A stretch of 64,000 bases of DNA from Acanthacorydalis orientalis (taxonomy: Eukaryota; Arthropoda; Insecta; Megaloptera; Corydalidae). The position numbers and the translations under genes were made by a program. The DNA lies in NCBI GenBank assembly GCA_034766995.1, contig CM068314.1, forward strand, positions 13,543,201 to 13,607,200. The letters are read 5' to 3'. The notes under the pieces were generated by a model that was not told where the DNA came from, searched no databases, and was given only the letters and a program-made list of their open reading frames with translations. Numbering within the stretch: position 1 is the stretch's first letter; each line of letters starts with the position of its first letter. This document shows, in pieces, positions 12,268 through 22,819 of the stretch.

Positions 12268-13775
12268 AAAATACAATTAAATATCTTTATATTAACTTGA
12301 TTATTGCAAGATTCATATTTTTTCAAATCTTGAAGAAAGTTTAAACCTTTAAATTTATTTGAAGAAGGTACACATTCCGAAACGTGTAGTAAAGAATATA
12401 AAGTTAAGTGATCCAAACAAAGAAGACTATCAGGACAACGTTTTAAAGAAGTGTATTTTACAATTAATGATTTTTTCAAACAGTAGTCTAATAGAAAAGA
12501 CAGGTTTTCCACCTTTAATATAATCACATGAAACGTTTTATCTGTTATTAAATAAAATTCGTGACATCTCTTTTTAAAAATGACTAATTACCAAACGCAT
12601 CTTTTGGAACAATTCGAGGAGGACGGTCAATTTGATACTTTTTTATATATGTATGATTTTTTTTGATACACGTTCGTATGAAATTCAATAGGTCTCGGCA
12701 CAATAAAAATAGTATCCTTTAACAATTTAACATTTCATGACATAAAAGCCCCATTAAAATAACAATAGATCGCTGACACGTACAAACAGAAAATCGTCCA
12801 TAATGCATTGTCTAACCATACTAAACGTGGTAATAAGTTTTAAATATACATGTACAGGCTGAATGTACATTCACGTATCACGTAAAGCAACTCAACATGA
12901 CATGCCGCAACATGTCAGACACGAAATCAATTTAAACAATGTGAAATGCCGTTACACCCCGTACGGTTTTGTTGATCAAATCTGTTTGAGTCCTGAACAC
13001 AACAATATACATATATATCAAATATATGAGTATTTGTGTTAAATATATATGGATGTGTTTATATGAAAATATATGTACTTAAAAGAGATATGGATGTGTG
13101 CAATTGCAGGAAGCCTGAAAGTATATTCTAATCTGGTTGACGACTGTAACGAAAATTTGATTCCATTATTATGCATGCTTGCAGGCTGTTACACTGTATT
13201 GAAGAATTTCAATTAAAATTGTTTAATTAAATTTTAATTAAGATGCAACTGAATGATCGGTAATTAAATGGATTTAATACACGGTTCGTGTTTTACATTT
13301 ATTCGTAGTTCAATAATGTCTTCTTTGAAATGATTTCTATTTAATAGCATTTTATCTCCTTTTTACTATTTGATAGAAAAATTTTACTATGCAGTAAATA
13401 TAATATACTTTTTATTCGAAAGATACTAAATATACTAATCTAAAAATAGTAAATAATTTTGTAAAATATTCGGCTGATTGAATCAATTCACATTTAAATC
13501 TACATTTAAAATAATATCCTAGTTTTTAATTTTATTTTATTTGATTTTTTTATTACTGATTGTATTCTAAGTTTTCGTGTAATTATTTAGCAGATTTATG
13601 TTTAATTTTAATTCTTATAACAACTAACTTACTTGCATAAAGAATACAAAACTCCGATAACTTCACTCACCTGGAACAAAAAGAAGCAATATATTAGTGT
13701 TATTTATAAAAACATAATCTCTTTTAAAAAGTTTTCAAAAGTGCTCAATTATCAAAAGTGTGAATTTTCTTACAG

Positions 13776-13776
<1 letters not shown>
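12268..13776. other. AT-rich, no feature recognised
   Basis: Only a short unsupported minus frame (12231-12527), which partly overlaps the mariner end. Confidence 0.6.

Positions 13777-13824
<48 letters not shown>
13777..13824. repeat. (TA)n microsatellite
   Basis: Next to fold-back repeat B copy 2. Confidence 0.95.
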
Positions 13825-13825
<1 letters not shown>

Positions 13826-13826
<1 letters not shown>

Positions 13827-13955
13827 TGCCCTAATCTTCATCTTTTTGGATTATATGAGTTCTTGTTTTCTATTACTAGTTTCGGTACTAATGACTAGAT
13901 TTTAGAGATAAGAGTTTTATAAAATCTACCTGAAGTTATTACATGAAACTTGTAA
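13826..13955. repeat. Fold-back repeat family B, copy 2 (partial)
   Basis: The left arm (TCTTTTTGGATTATATGAGT, then ATTACTAGTTTCGGTAC) and the centre (AAAATCTACCTGAAG) are present. The right arm is cut short. It directly follows a (TA)n tract. Confidence 0.6.
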
Positions 13956-14004
13956 TACCAACCAGAAATTCTAATGATTCAAAAGAATGACCATCATCAG
14001 AACA

Positions 14005-14007
14005 ATA

Positions 14008-14059
<52 letters not shown>

Positions 14060-14066
14060 TATATAC

Positions 14067-14101
<35 letters not shown>
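14005..14101. repeat. (TA)n at LINE 3' end
   Basis: Directly follows the C-terminal codons of the minus-strand LINE 14102-14585; contains periodic ACAT interruptions. Confidence 0.95.
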
Positions 14102-14585
14102 AGCAGCAACTTCTATCAACCTTCTGCTGAATAAATGCCTCTTCCATATTTTTCCATTTTGTACGATTCAATGCCTCCCTTTTCCACTGATTTTCATTAA
14201 AAATTTTAATTTCCTTATCCCATCTGTTCATTGGTCTCTTTTTTCTTGATACAGTTGATTTAAATATCATGGCGTTTCATTCAAATGCACTCCGTCCAAT
14301 TTACAGTCTCCTGCTTACTTCTTCAATGAATGATACAACTTTACTGATGGCCTAGATAGACATATTCATAACTTCTTCTATTTCTGTTCCTTTTATATAA
14401 ATTTTATTCCAATAAATAAACGCACTGAACAATACTTGTTTTGCGTGATTCGTGTTTAATCCAATTTTTTGACTGGAAGCATCTAATTCTTCTATCCTCT
14501 TTTGCAACTCTTCCGGAGTACTTGGATAACGATATCATCAGCAAAACCGAGAAGAGATTCGTCAGTTACCCAACAGATGAAGTAA
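14102..14585 (-). pseudogene. RTE-like LINE reverse transcriptase 3' fragment
   Basis: On the minus strand, broken frames spell the end of a non-LTR reverse transcriptase. FADDIVI (catalytic Asp-Asp box) is at about 14530-14550. Then come a thumb region (LDASSQKIGLK-like) and a C-terminal region (RKKRPMNRWDKEI; NRTKWKNMEEAFIQQK) that closes the protein at about 14105. This tail is typical of RTE-type LINEs in insects. Several frameshifts are present. The element ends at a 97-base (TA)n tract (14005-14101), where its 3' tail would be. Confidence 0.75.
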
Positions 14586-14788
14586 AGTTATACAAAATAA
14601 TGGAGGATATTTTTTTAAAATAAAATATATTCCATTTTTCCGCAACGTTCATTTTTTAAAAGGTACTGAATTAATTTGTACATCTAATATGTGTTTAACA
14701 GATTGGACTTCAATTCATGTGAATATATGCTGAATAGTTTTAAATAATTAACAATTAAATATATATTTTTGATATTTATTTGTTCAAA

Positions 14789-14791
<3 letters not shown>

Positions 14792-14830
<39 letters not shown>
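14792..14830. repeat. (TA)n microsatellite
   Basis: Pure TA run. Confidence 0.95.
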
Positions 14831-14831
<1 letters not shown>

Positions 14832-15540
14832 CTTGATCATTTCCACAATGCACACTGTTGAAACAAATAAATATAAAACATTTCAGTTGCAGCAATATAA
14901 ATTCATTACTAAACGTAGAGTTGTTTCAGTTCCTAACTTTTGCAGAACCCGTGTATTTTATACAGATTTAGTTTCGAAAATGGCTGTAATACGAGTGTTA
15001 AACAACTGGGAATAGCATCGATGCAAATGTAGACATGGGTAGTACATGTACTGCACGACACAATTCAGGACATTTCACACGTTCCATTGTGAGTTTTAAT
15101 GATGCATTAATGCGGTGCGTCCTGGAGAAGATCATTTATATGATACATACACATATATAATCTGTAATTTCGAATGCATACGTACGTATACAGAACACAT
15201 AAGATACAATGCACGATCATAAATATTTAAACTATGCGAATCGCAACGTTGCAAGGTGGAAATTAATGCTTATGAAATTTGCGGAGTAGAAAATGAAAAC
15301 GCTGAAAGTTAAATAGTTCCGTTTGAGTTTTCATTGGAATGTTATACGAATTTCATGATTACAGACTTTGTTTAAAAAAAATTTTTAACTGTTTTTATTC
15401 GTATTTAATTTGTGGACATTATATAGGAATATTTTATCTCGTGTTTGCGACTGTACGCATTGTTTTGAATAACAAATTGTGAAGAATTCGAAACAATCTG
15501 AGGAATCTAGAATCAGTATTTCATATTTAAACATACATAT

Positions 15541-15544
<4 letters not shown>

Positions 15545-15633
<89 letters not shown>

Positions 15634-15639
15634 ATATAT
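15545..15639. repeat. (TA)n microsatellite, about 95 bases
   Basis: One of the longest near-pure TA tracts here. Confidence 0.97.
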
Positions 15640-15774
15640 TTAACCACGAAATAAAAATTTCATTTATTAACTGCTAAAGTTTTACACGTCGAAACAGAAA
15701 AGGAAATTTGTAAAATATGAAAACATATTCAATGTTTTTAAAATATAAAACAGACTATAATCCTCTAGCACTGT

Positions 15775-16045
15775 AGTTAAATTCTCTTTCACATATAAAC
15801 TTTTCACTCATCCTACAAAGTACAAGTAAATTCTCTGATCACAAATGTTCAATAACTGATTATTTTTGATTATTATTATGCGTATTTCGATAATTATACA
15901 ATCATTTTTAAAGCATGAACTGCAAGAAAAAAAATTATTTTTGGTGGTTAATGGAATCTCCATTCAAATATGCATAAGCAATAATCAAAAACAATTAAAA
16001 ATCAATTATTAAATATTCTTAATCAGAAACTTTTTTGTTATTTAA
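15775..16045. repeat. Dispersed repeat family A, copy 1
   Basis: Shows a TTCTCTTTCACATATAAAC-like end, TTCAATAACTGATTATTTTT, a central CTCCATTCAAATATGCATAA and CAATTATTAAATATTCTTAA further on. The order and words recur in other loci (see 62790-63080). Confidence 0.5.
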
Positions 16046-16244
16046 AAGGTAAATGAAAAATTAATTTATAAAATAAACACCGTCTATTAAAACAATCAGT
16101 TTTAAAATGTAAATTTGTAAAAATATAATTAATTACAATTTAAAATCATAATATCAGAAAATAATCGTTTTTAATAAAAAGAAATTGTTTGATAAAATGA
16201 AGTCTTTCAACAATAAAAGAGTAAATAAAGCGCTAATTTTGAAG

Positions 16245-16288
16245 TACTTAAGTACATTTAATTTAAAGAAATTAAATGTACTTAAGTA
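16245..16288. repeat. Perfect palindrome, 20-bp arms
   Basis: 16245-16264 and 16269-16288 are exact reverse complements around AAAG, forming a tight AT-rich hairpin. No terminator or small RNA role can be claimed. Confidence 0.9.
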
Positions 16289-17519
16289 GTTAATTTCTTA
16301 AATAATATCTTTAATTTTAATTTTATTCCAATTTAAAATACTATACTTATTAGAATTGTAAGTTTTTAAATTTAATCACAATCTAAAAAATTATTATTTC
16401 GGTCATTATATTTATTAACTCTGAGGTTTCTAAATAAAGTATTAAAGAATATAAATTCACGAACACTCATCTATATTTCGAATAAGGGTTTATTCTAAAA
16501 AATAATTCACTATCTGCAAATTCCTTAATTTGCATTCTAATTCTAATTCAAATTATATAAACTGACATCTGTGTTTGTAAAAATTTCACTTTTAAATCCT
16601 TGTCTTGAAAACATGCTCTTTGAGTCATCTTTAAATAAAAATAATATATTTATTAAAAATTAAATTTACAATTAAATATCTATAATTAAATAATTAAAAA
16701 AATATCAACATTTTTTCATTTACATTAATGTTCTTTATTATGAAACTATTTGATTTATTATTTTATTTCATTTATATTAAAAAATGTTTGTTATTTGTAA
16801 TTTGTAATTAATTATGAACTTAAATACATTCATTTTCATTAAAAAACTATTAGTAAAATAAAAAAAAAACAAATACATACACATCTTTTTGTTTTAGAAG
16901 AGACGTTAATGAAATTACTGACCAACACATTAAATTTTTTTTTAAGGTGTAGCAACATTTTTCAAATGTATAAATGTAGGAAAGCAAAAGATTTATTGTG
17001 CTATAAAATTTCGAAAGTATTTCCTAAACGCTTTTTAATTGTATGCTCGAAAGTAATTTTTTTACACGTATACAAGAAAATTTGCTGTATCCAATGATGA
17101 AAACTAATTTACTATTTTTACGAGCTGTTTGAATTTCACTTCTCACCACATTACGTTTCGTGTACAGTAGATAAATCTACAACTTGAGAACATGCCATAA
17201 AGTTCTTTTTTATTAAATTGTGGATTAGAGACGACTTTCATAAAATTAATATTTTAAGAAGTAGATTTTAAATTGAAGATAGATTTATCTATGTTTTATA
17301 TAACATAATTTTAATTTTTTTAAATCGTTTAACTGTTTCTTTTCCAGTTTATTACAAAATAAAAAGTCTATTTAATGAAAATATTTTTTTTATTTTAGAA
17401 CACTATGTAAAGGGAATCAATAAAGCATATATTGAATCAAAAATTTAAAATTGACAGAAATAATTTAAAAATGTTGAAAATTATAATTAAATATATGTTT
17501 ATACATGTGATCTCATTAA

Positions 17520-17705
17520 TACATTGTTCTGATATTCTTGAACATTTTAATTATTTGTCTATTCACTAATACTAGTTTCGACCTATGTATAATCTGTAAG
17601 TAGATCTCGGAGATTTTTTTATCTGAAAATGGTATTCGTACTGAAACTTGCAGTTTAAAAGATACTCAGATTATCCAAAAAGACAAAAACAAATAGAATA
17701 ACCTG
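17520..17705. repeat. Fold-back repeat family B, copy 3
   Basis: Left arm with TTGTTCTGATATTCTTGAAC and ACTAATACTAGTTTCGACCT, right arm with GTACTGAAACTTGCAG and CAGATTATCCAAAAAGACAA. The arms are imperfect complements of about 90 bases. Confidence 0.65.
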
Positions 17706-17799
17706 AAAAACATCAATTTTAGAATTCTTACACTATTGTAAAGTGATTCATATATAACATTTACAAACAATTCTGAAATGATTCCATTCATCAAAATTT

Positions 17800-17910
17800 A
17801 GTTCTTGGCATTGAGACTAAAAATTCACTTTCACACATGAATTTTTCACTCAACTCACACCAAAAATATTCAATAATTGATAATTGATCATTTTTATTCC
17901 TTTTTATCTA
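17800..17910 (-). repeat. Dispersed repeat family A, copy 2 (partial)
   Basis: Minus orientation: AATTCACTTTCACACATGAA, then CACTCAACTCACACC, then AAAATATTCAATAATTGATA. One arm of the family. Confidence 0.6.
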
Positions 17911-18057
17911 AAATTTAAAAAAAAAAACATTTCAAAACTTTTATAAAATGTAAATTAAATTTCATGCTGTCAGTTTATTACAACAAAGATTAAAAGAAAA
18001 TTAAATTAATATTAAACTGCAAATAGACAAAAAATTAATGAATGAGTGCATAGACTT

Positions 18058-18100
18058 TATATATATGTATATATATATATATGTGTGTGTGTGTATATGT
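18058..18100. repeat. (TA)n(TG)n compound microsatellite
   Basis: Short TA run changing into TG. Confidence 0.9.
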
Positions 18101-18984
18101 ATAAAAATAAAATTCTATAAAAGCAACTTTCTGATTAACAGTTTTCCATAACGTAACTGACACAAGACACGGCAGACAACTGTGCAAGGCAAAAAATACA
18201 CATTCATATTTTATAACGAGTTGCCTGTATAGTTAGAGTTATTTGAAAATATGTTTGATAAATAGATTTTATAGAAAGGTATGATAAAAGAGTGTTATTG
18301 AACTTAAATTTGTAAATATATATATATATATATAAATTATATTGATTGATATACTATTTTTATCATCGTTGTATCAAAAAATGATTAACTTCATTATGCT
18401 ATCAGTAAATAATTCACCTTATATGTTCAGTGAAATATTTATTTCGATTTATTATTAGTTCAGTTGATAAATATTTCTGTCAACAGTGTAGGTAATAATT
18501 TTAGTCTATCGGATAAAAGTTCAATACTTTCAAGGATATATCTTGTAGTGTAAGTGGTTATTTTTTTGTTAATCTTATTTATTAACGATTTTCCAAAGAA
18601 GGTTAAACTATTTGTCTTTTTATGACTACGTTATTTGAGAATAACTTGTTGAAGAGTAAAATTTGAGACACTTACAAGCTAATAATAAACTTTGTATTGT
18701 ATGAAAGGCAATAACATAGAACTGAATCTATGAAAAATCACTATTTTAAGGCTAATAATCTACGAAATTTAATCTTTTTATATTTTCTCTGTAAATGAAG
18801 TAGAAATAAAAAAAAATAATTGTTTTAAATATCTAGGAATCACACTACAGTCGTCTTGGAACTAGCATATTACTAAACATTATAAGAATCCAAACTTTAA
18901 AAATGATTAAATATATAACAGTTGTAAATGATTAAAGATTTTTCTATATCTTAATATTCGAAATACGAAACGGATAAAAAACAA

Positions 18985-19105
18985 TCTAAAAATATTAATA
19001 ATAATTTATTGATCATCTTTGATCAGTTTTTTTTTTATAATTTGTGAAATAAAAAAGGAATTCATTTGTGAAAGTGAATTTAGCCAATGTCAGTACTGTA
19101 TGGCG
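18985..19105 (+). repeat. Dispersed repeat family A, copy 3
   Basis: One of the best arms: ATTGATCATCTTTGATCAG, a T-run, ATAATTTGTGAAATAAAAAA, AATTCATTTGTGAAAGTGAA and TTAGCCAATGTCAGTACTG. Confidence 0.65.
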
Positions 19106-19363
19106 ATGATTAAAGATTTCATAGTGAAATAAATAACTAATTTAAGTCTATTAAGACTATTAATTCAGTACTGTAGCGATAAATCGGATCGAAATTCTAT
19201 TATAAAACACAAAATATTAAACGAATACATAGAAAAAATGCAAAATGTAAGATTTTTATTAATAAATCTTAATTTATTCTTATTCAATAAATTTATGTTG
19301 CGATATGCGCAGTAGTTATACTCTGGCGTCAACTACGAGGAGAGTACAACCAGAGTGAGTGAG

Positions 19364-19406
19364 TATATACATATATATATTTATTTATATATATATATAT
19401 ATATAC
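19364..19406. repeat. (TA)n microsatellite
   Basis: Interrupted TA run. Confidence 0.9.
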
Positions 19407-19601
19407 ATTGCAGAGCATAAGTGAAATCACCGGTTGATTGTACTGCTAACCACTTCTCTGTATAGTAACATAACTTCAAACATGTTAAATTGTCTATTTC
19501 TCACAATTTACAAGTATATACGGCCTGTGTCTTTAAAAAAAAATATTCAACAGTAAGTAAGTTTAATATTTCATTAAAAGGGAATAAAAACTTAACCAAT
19601 G

Positions 19602-19604
<3 letters not shown>

Positions 19605-19671
<67 letters not shown>
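19605..19671. repeat. (TA)n microsatellite
   Basis: Near-pure TA run. Confidence 0.95.
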
Positions 19672-19674
<3 letters not shown>

Positions 19675-19798
19675 CACTGTGAAGTATAAACTCTCTTAAA
19701 ATAATTTATTTGAAAATTACATGAAATTTCCTATTTTAAAATCTAGCAGTTACTTAATAATTTATTATATACTTTTGAAAATCGTTAGAATTCACATT

Positions 19799-19799
<1 letters not shown>

Positions 19800-19861
<62 letters not shown>
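19800..19861. repeat. (TA)n microsatellite
   Basis: Near-pure TA run before the GC-richer stretch 19880-20200. Confidence 0.95.
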
Positions 19862-19864
<3 letters not shown>

Positions 19865-19879
19865 ACATATATCCACCTG

Positions 19880-20190
19880 TATACATATGTACTTGTGACA
19901 TCATTAAAATACACGCTTGAGTGTCTTCCTTTTGTAAATGGTGTGGTGGATGCACTTGCTCTTGGAGTCGCAGTGCAGTAAGCTGAATGCGATATGTATT
20001 ACACTGTCGGTCTGAGGCCTGGATATTTAGACCAATGGTATCCGGAAACGCGTTCCTATTCGTTCGCAGTAGTAGAATACACACACATACACATACATAC
20101 GCTTATATTATTAAGTTTATGTATACGTACAATTGAAATTCAGCGAGAGGAAAGCGTATCACACTACAGAAACGTACCTTAATAGTGAAC
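19880..20190. other. GC-richer island, no recognised gene
   Basis: Open frames on both strands (plus to 19981, minus to 20084) partly run into the adjoining TA tract. There is no recognisable domain. Confidence 0.35.
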
Positions 20191-21522
20191 CAAAACTAAA
20201 ATACATTTATATCCATCTGCAGTGCGATAATGCAGTTCAGTGTTTAACTTAGGTTGTATTTTAAATGTGTAGTCAAATTATTTACGCTTTTTATATTATA
20301 TGGTTAAGTCCTGTATTTTTTTGTAATTTGTATTGTTTTTGATGTAATGTTAAACCTGTATGTTTAAATCTTATATGGAATTTTTTATTCTTAATTGGAA
20401 TGAATACCAGAGATGAAAATATCTCGGGTTTTTTAATTCTCTTTATATTTTTTTTAGTCATTATTTTTTTAATATACATTTTTTAATTACATATATATAT
20501 ATATATATATATATAGTTATAATAGTTATATATATTTATAATAGTTTTCACTAAAAAATAAGACCTGAATTTAACACAATACGATCAAATACTTAAGAAA
20601 CTAGATAGAGATTTTAACATTCGTTTTGCAGATAATCAATCTAAAACTTCTAATGTTTTTTTAATAAATAAAATTTATCTAAGTTAAAATTGTAAAAAAG
20701 TTAAAATTAAAATTAAATTTCTCTTAAATGGGTATCTGAACTCTATTTCAGATCAGACAAAGTTTTAGAAGAAAAATAATAATTTAACAAAATTTCATCA
20801 ACTTTTTAGTATTTCGTCAACAATTTCAGTCCGTTTAACAGTTCTGCACATCCTTTAAATATCTATAAATATTCATTACAAAAATATCTTTAAAATTATA
20901 ACAGAGTTAGCTTAATACCTATTTATTCTAATATCAATAAATCTAAATATTTCAACAGGGATATGCACTAAGTCATAAGAAAAAAATGTTCGAAGTTGTT
21001 TATTAGAATTATAAGTTGACAGGAATGTTTTAAATAAAACCTTTCATTCTTTTCCTTTCAAATATCTTTCTTTAAAATAAATAAACAAAAAATACACTAG
21101 TAAAGTAAAGACATGCAACGCTTACCATTGATAAATCAAATAGTTATTTTCTGCTAGAAAGCATAATTTATAAGTACGAAAAGATTGGTCTAGTAACTCT
21201 GACTGTTCGTTTACTTTTTTATTAACAACCTAGTAGAGTTTGTTTCAATGTAGCAGGTATAGTAAACGTGATTTGATAAGAAAAATAATTATGGGAAGTA
21301 AAACCACGCTATTGCAATTTGTTATGAAATATCAAGTGTTACCTATCGACAAAAGTATATGTGTTTGAAATTTATGTATTGCATGCAAGTTGCAAAAATG
21401 CAGTGTATTTTGTAAATTTACATTCTTCATTACTTTTACATACGCAACGTTCATTTTATAGCTCAGTTAATTTAATTGAATTCGATTGTATTTTTTTGTA
21501 AATTCTCAAGATTATCTTTAAG

Positions 21523-21524
<2 letters not shown>

Positions 21525-21581
<57 letters not shown>
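21525..21581. repeat. (TA)n microsatellite
   Basis: TA run about 50 bases outside the mellifera-type mariner end. Confidence 0.95.
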
Positions 21582-21584
<3 letters not shown>

Positions 21585-21630
21585 ACAAATCAAATAGCAG
21601 ACATTTAAGAAGTAAGAAGTCAAAATTGTA

Positions 21631-22600
21631 TTAGGTTGGTAGGAAAATAATTGCAGTTTATGTTTGTATTACTCTTCCATCTGCTGGTAACTGATGAATC
21701 CCCTGTCGAAAAAAGATGGCGGTTTTGAGTCGATGAATTTGTAATACATTTTCGGATCTCCTCGACCAAAAGAGTTTGCAAAATATACATTTAGGACGAT
21801 GTTTAGGAAGAGAAAAAAGTCACACGGGGTCAAATCCGGAGAATAGGTTGGATGTAGGATTAATTTGAAGCCTTTTGTTTCAACTCTTCTTTCAAACGGT
21901 CCAATAATGTTACATAATAGGCTCCTGTTATCAGTTTTCCCTTCGTTAAGTAGTCAATCAGAATTATTCCTTCAGAATCCCAAAAAACAGTGACCATCAC
22001 CTTCCTAGCCGACAAAACAGTCTTCGCCTTCTTCAGAGCATTATCACCAGTAGTTATCCGTTCCTTTGACTGCTGCTTCGACTCAGGTGTGTAGTGGTAG
22101 ATCCATGTTTCATCCATGGTGACGAATCGACGCAAAAAAACTTGCGAATTGCGATCAAACATCATCAAACACTGTATTGAAATGGCCTTTCGTGTGCATT
22201 TTTGGTCGACAATCAACAATCGCGACACCCATCGCGCACACACCTTTTTTATGTGCAATCTTTCATGCATGATATTGTGCACTCGTTCAGTTGAGATGCC
22301 TACAGTGTCACGAATTTTCACTCGACGGTATTCCATAACGATACCATAGATTTTTTCAACGATATCCGTCATTGTGACCTCAACTGGGCGACCAAAGCGT
22401 GTTTCAATTTCAGTGCATTTTCGGTCACGTTTAAACTTATTATCCATAAATAGCGTTCAACGCTGCCGCAAAGTTCCCATAAACATAATACAACTCTATA
22501 AAAAAGCCTGCTCGTTTTTTCGATCTTTGCGATAACTGTCACAATGCTCGCTTCAAACATCTGTACAACGTAAACAACGCGTTGCTTCTGGTTAAAATTT
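21631..22600 (-). mobile_element. Mellifera-type mariner with broken transposase
   Basis: The 3' end carries a clear terminal repeat TTAGGTTGGTAGGAAAATAA at 21631. It contains the transposase remnant 21860-22447 and, past its stop, a further piece of the same protein in another frame (about 21806-21856). No matching 5' terminal repeat was found near 22600, so the right border is uncertain. The terminal repeat resembles that of the deleted mariners, but the protein differs, so this need not be their autonomous parent. Confidence 0.82.
21860..22447 (-). pseudogene. Mariner transposase, truncated and frame-shifted
   Basis: Remnant of a DNA cut-and-paste transposase of 195 residues, against roughly 340-350 for an intact mariner. 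Residues about 28-68 are the second helix-turn-helix of the DNA-binding domain. The linker motif (WVSRLL, normally WVPxxL) is at 73-78. The first catalytic Asp is D112 in MDETWIYHY, and VFWDSEGIILIDYL follows at 154-167. It stops right after LKEELKQK. Beyond the stop, a piece with YSPDLTPCDFF (third catalytic Asp) is readable in another frame at about 21806-21856, while the segment with the second catalytic Asp (HQDNAP-like) is missing. The N-terminal helix-turn-helix region upstream of 22447 is also frame-broken. It is therefore inactive. The MDETW/HYTPES signature points to the mellifera subfamily. Confidence 0.88.
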
Positions 22601-22718
22601 CGCCTAAGCTAGTTTAAAAAATGACACTTGATACCCGAGAAAGTTACCAAACATTCATGCATCACGTCGACAGTACACCACATCATAGAAATTTACCAAA
22701 CTTATCAAACGACCTATG

Positions 22719-22720
<2 letters not shown>

Positions 22721-22766
<46 letters not shown>

Positions 22767-22776
22767 CATGTATGTT

Positions 22777-22817
<41 letters not shown>
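22721..22817. repeat. (TA)n cluster with GT-rich middle
   Basis: Two TA runs around a GTGCATGTATGTTTGTG segment. Confidence 0.95.

Positions 22818-22819
<2 letters not shown>

Noticed and set aside
22369..22560. Minus frame upstream of the mariner transposase
   Set aside because: Likely the frame-shifted start region of the same transposase, not a separate gene.
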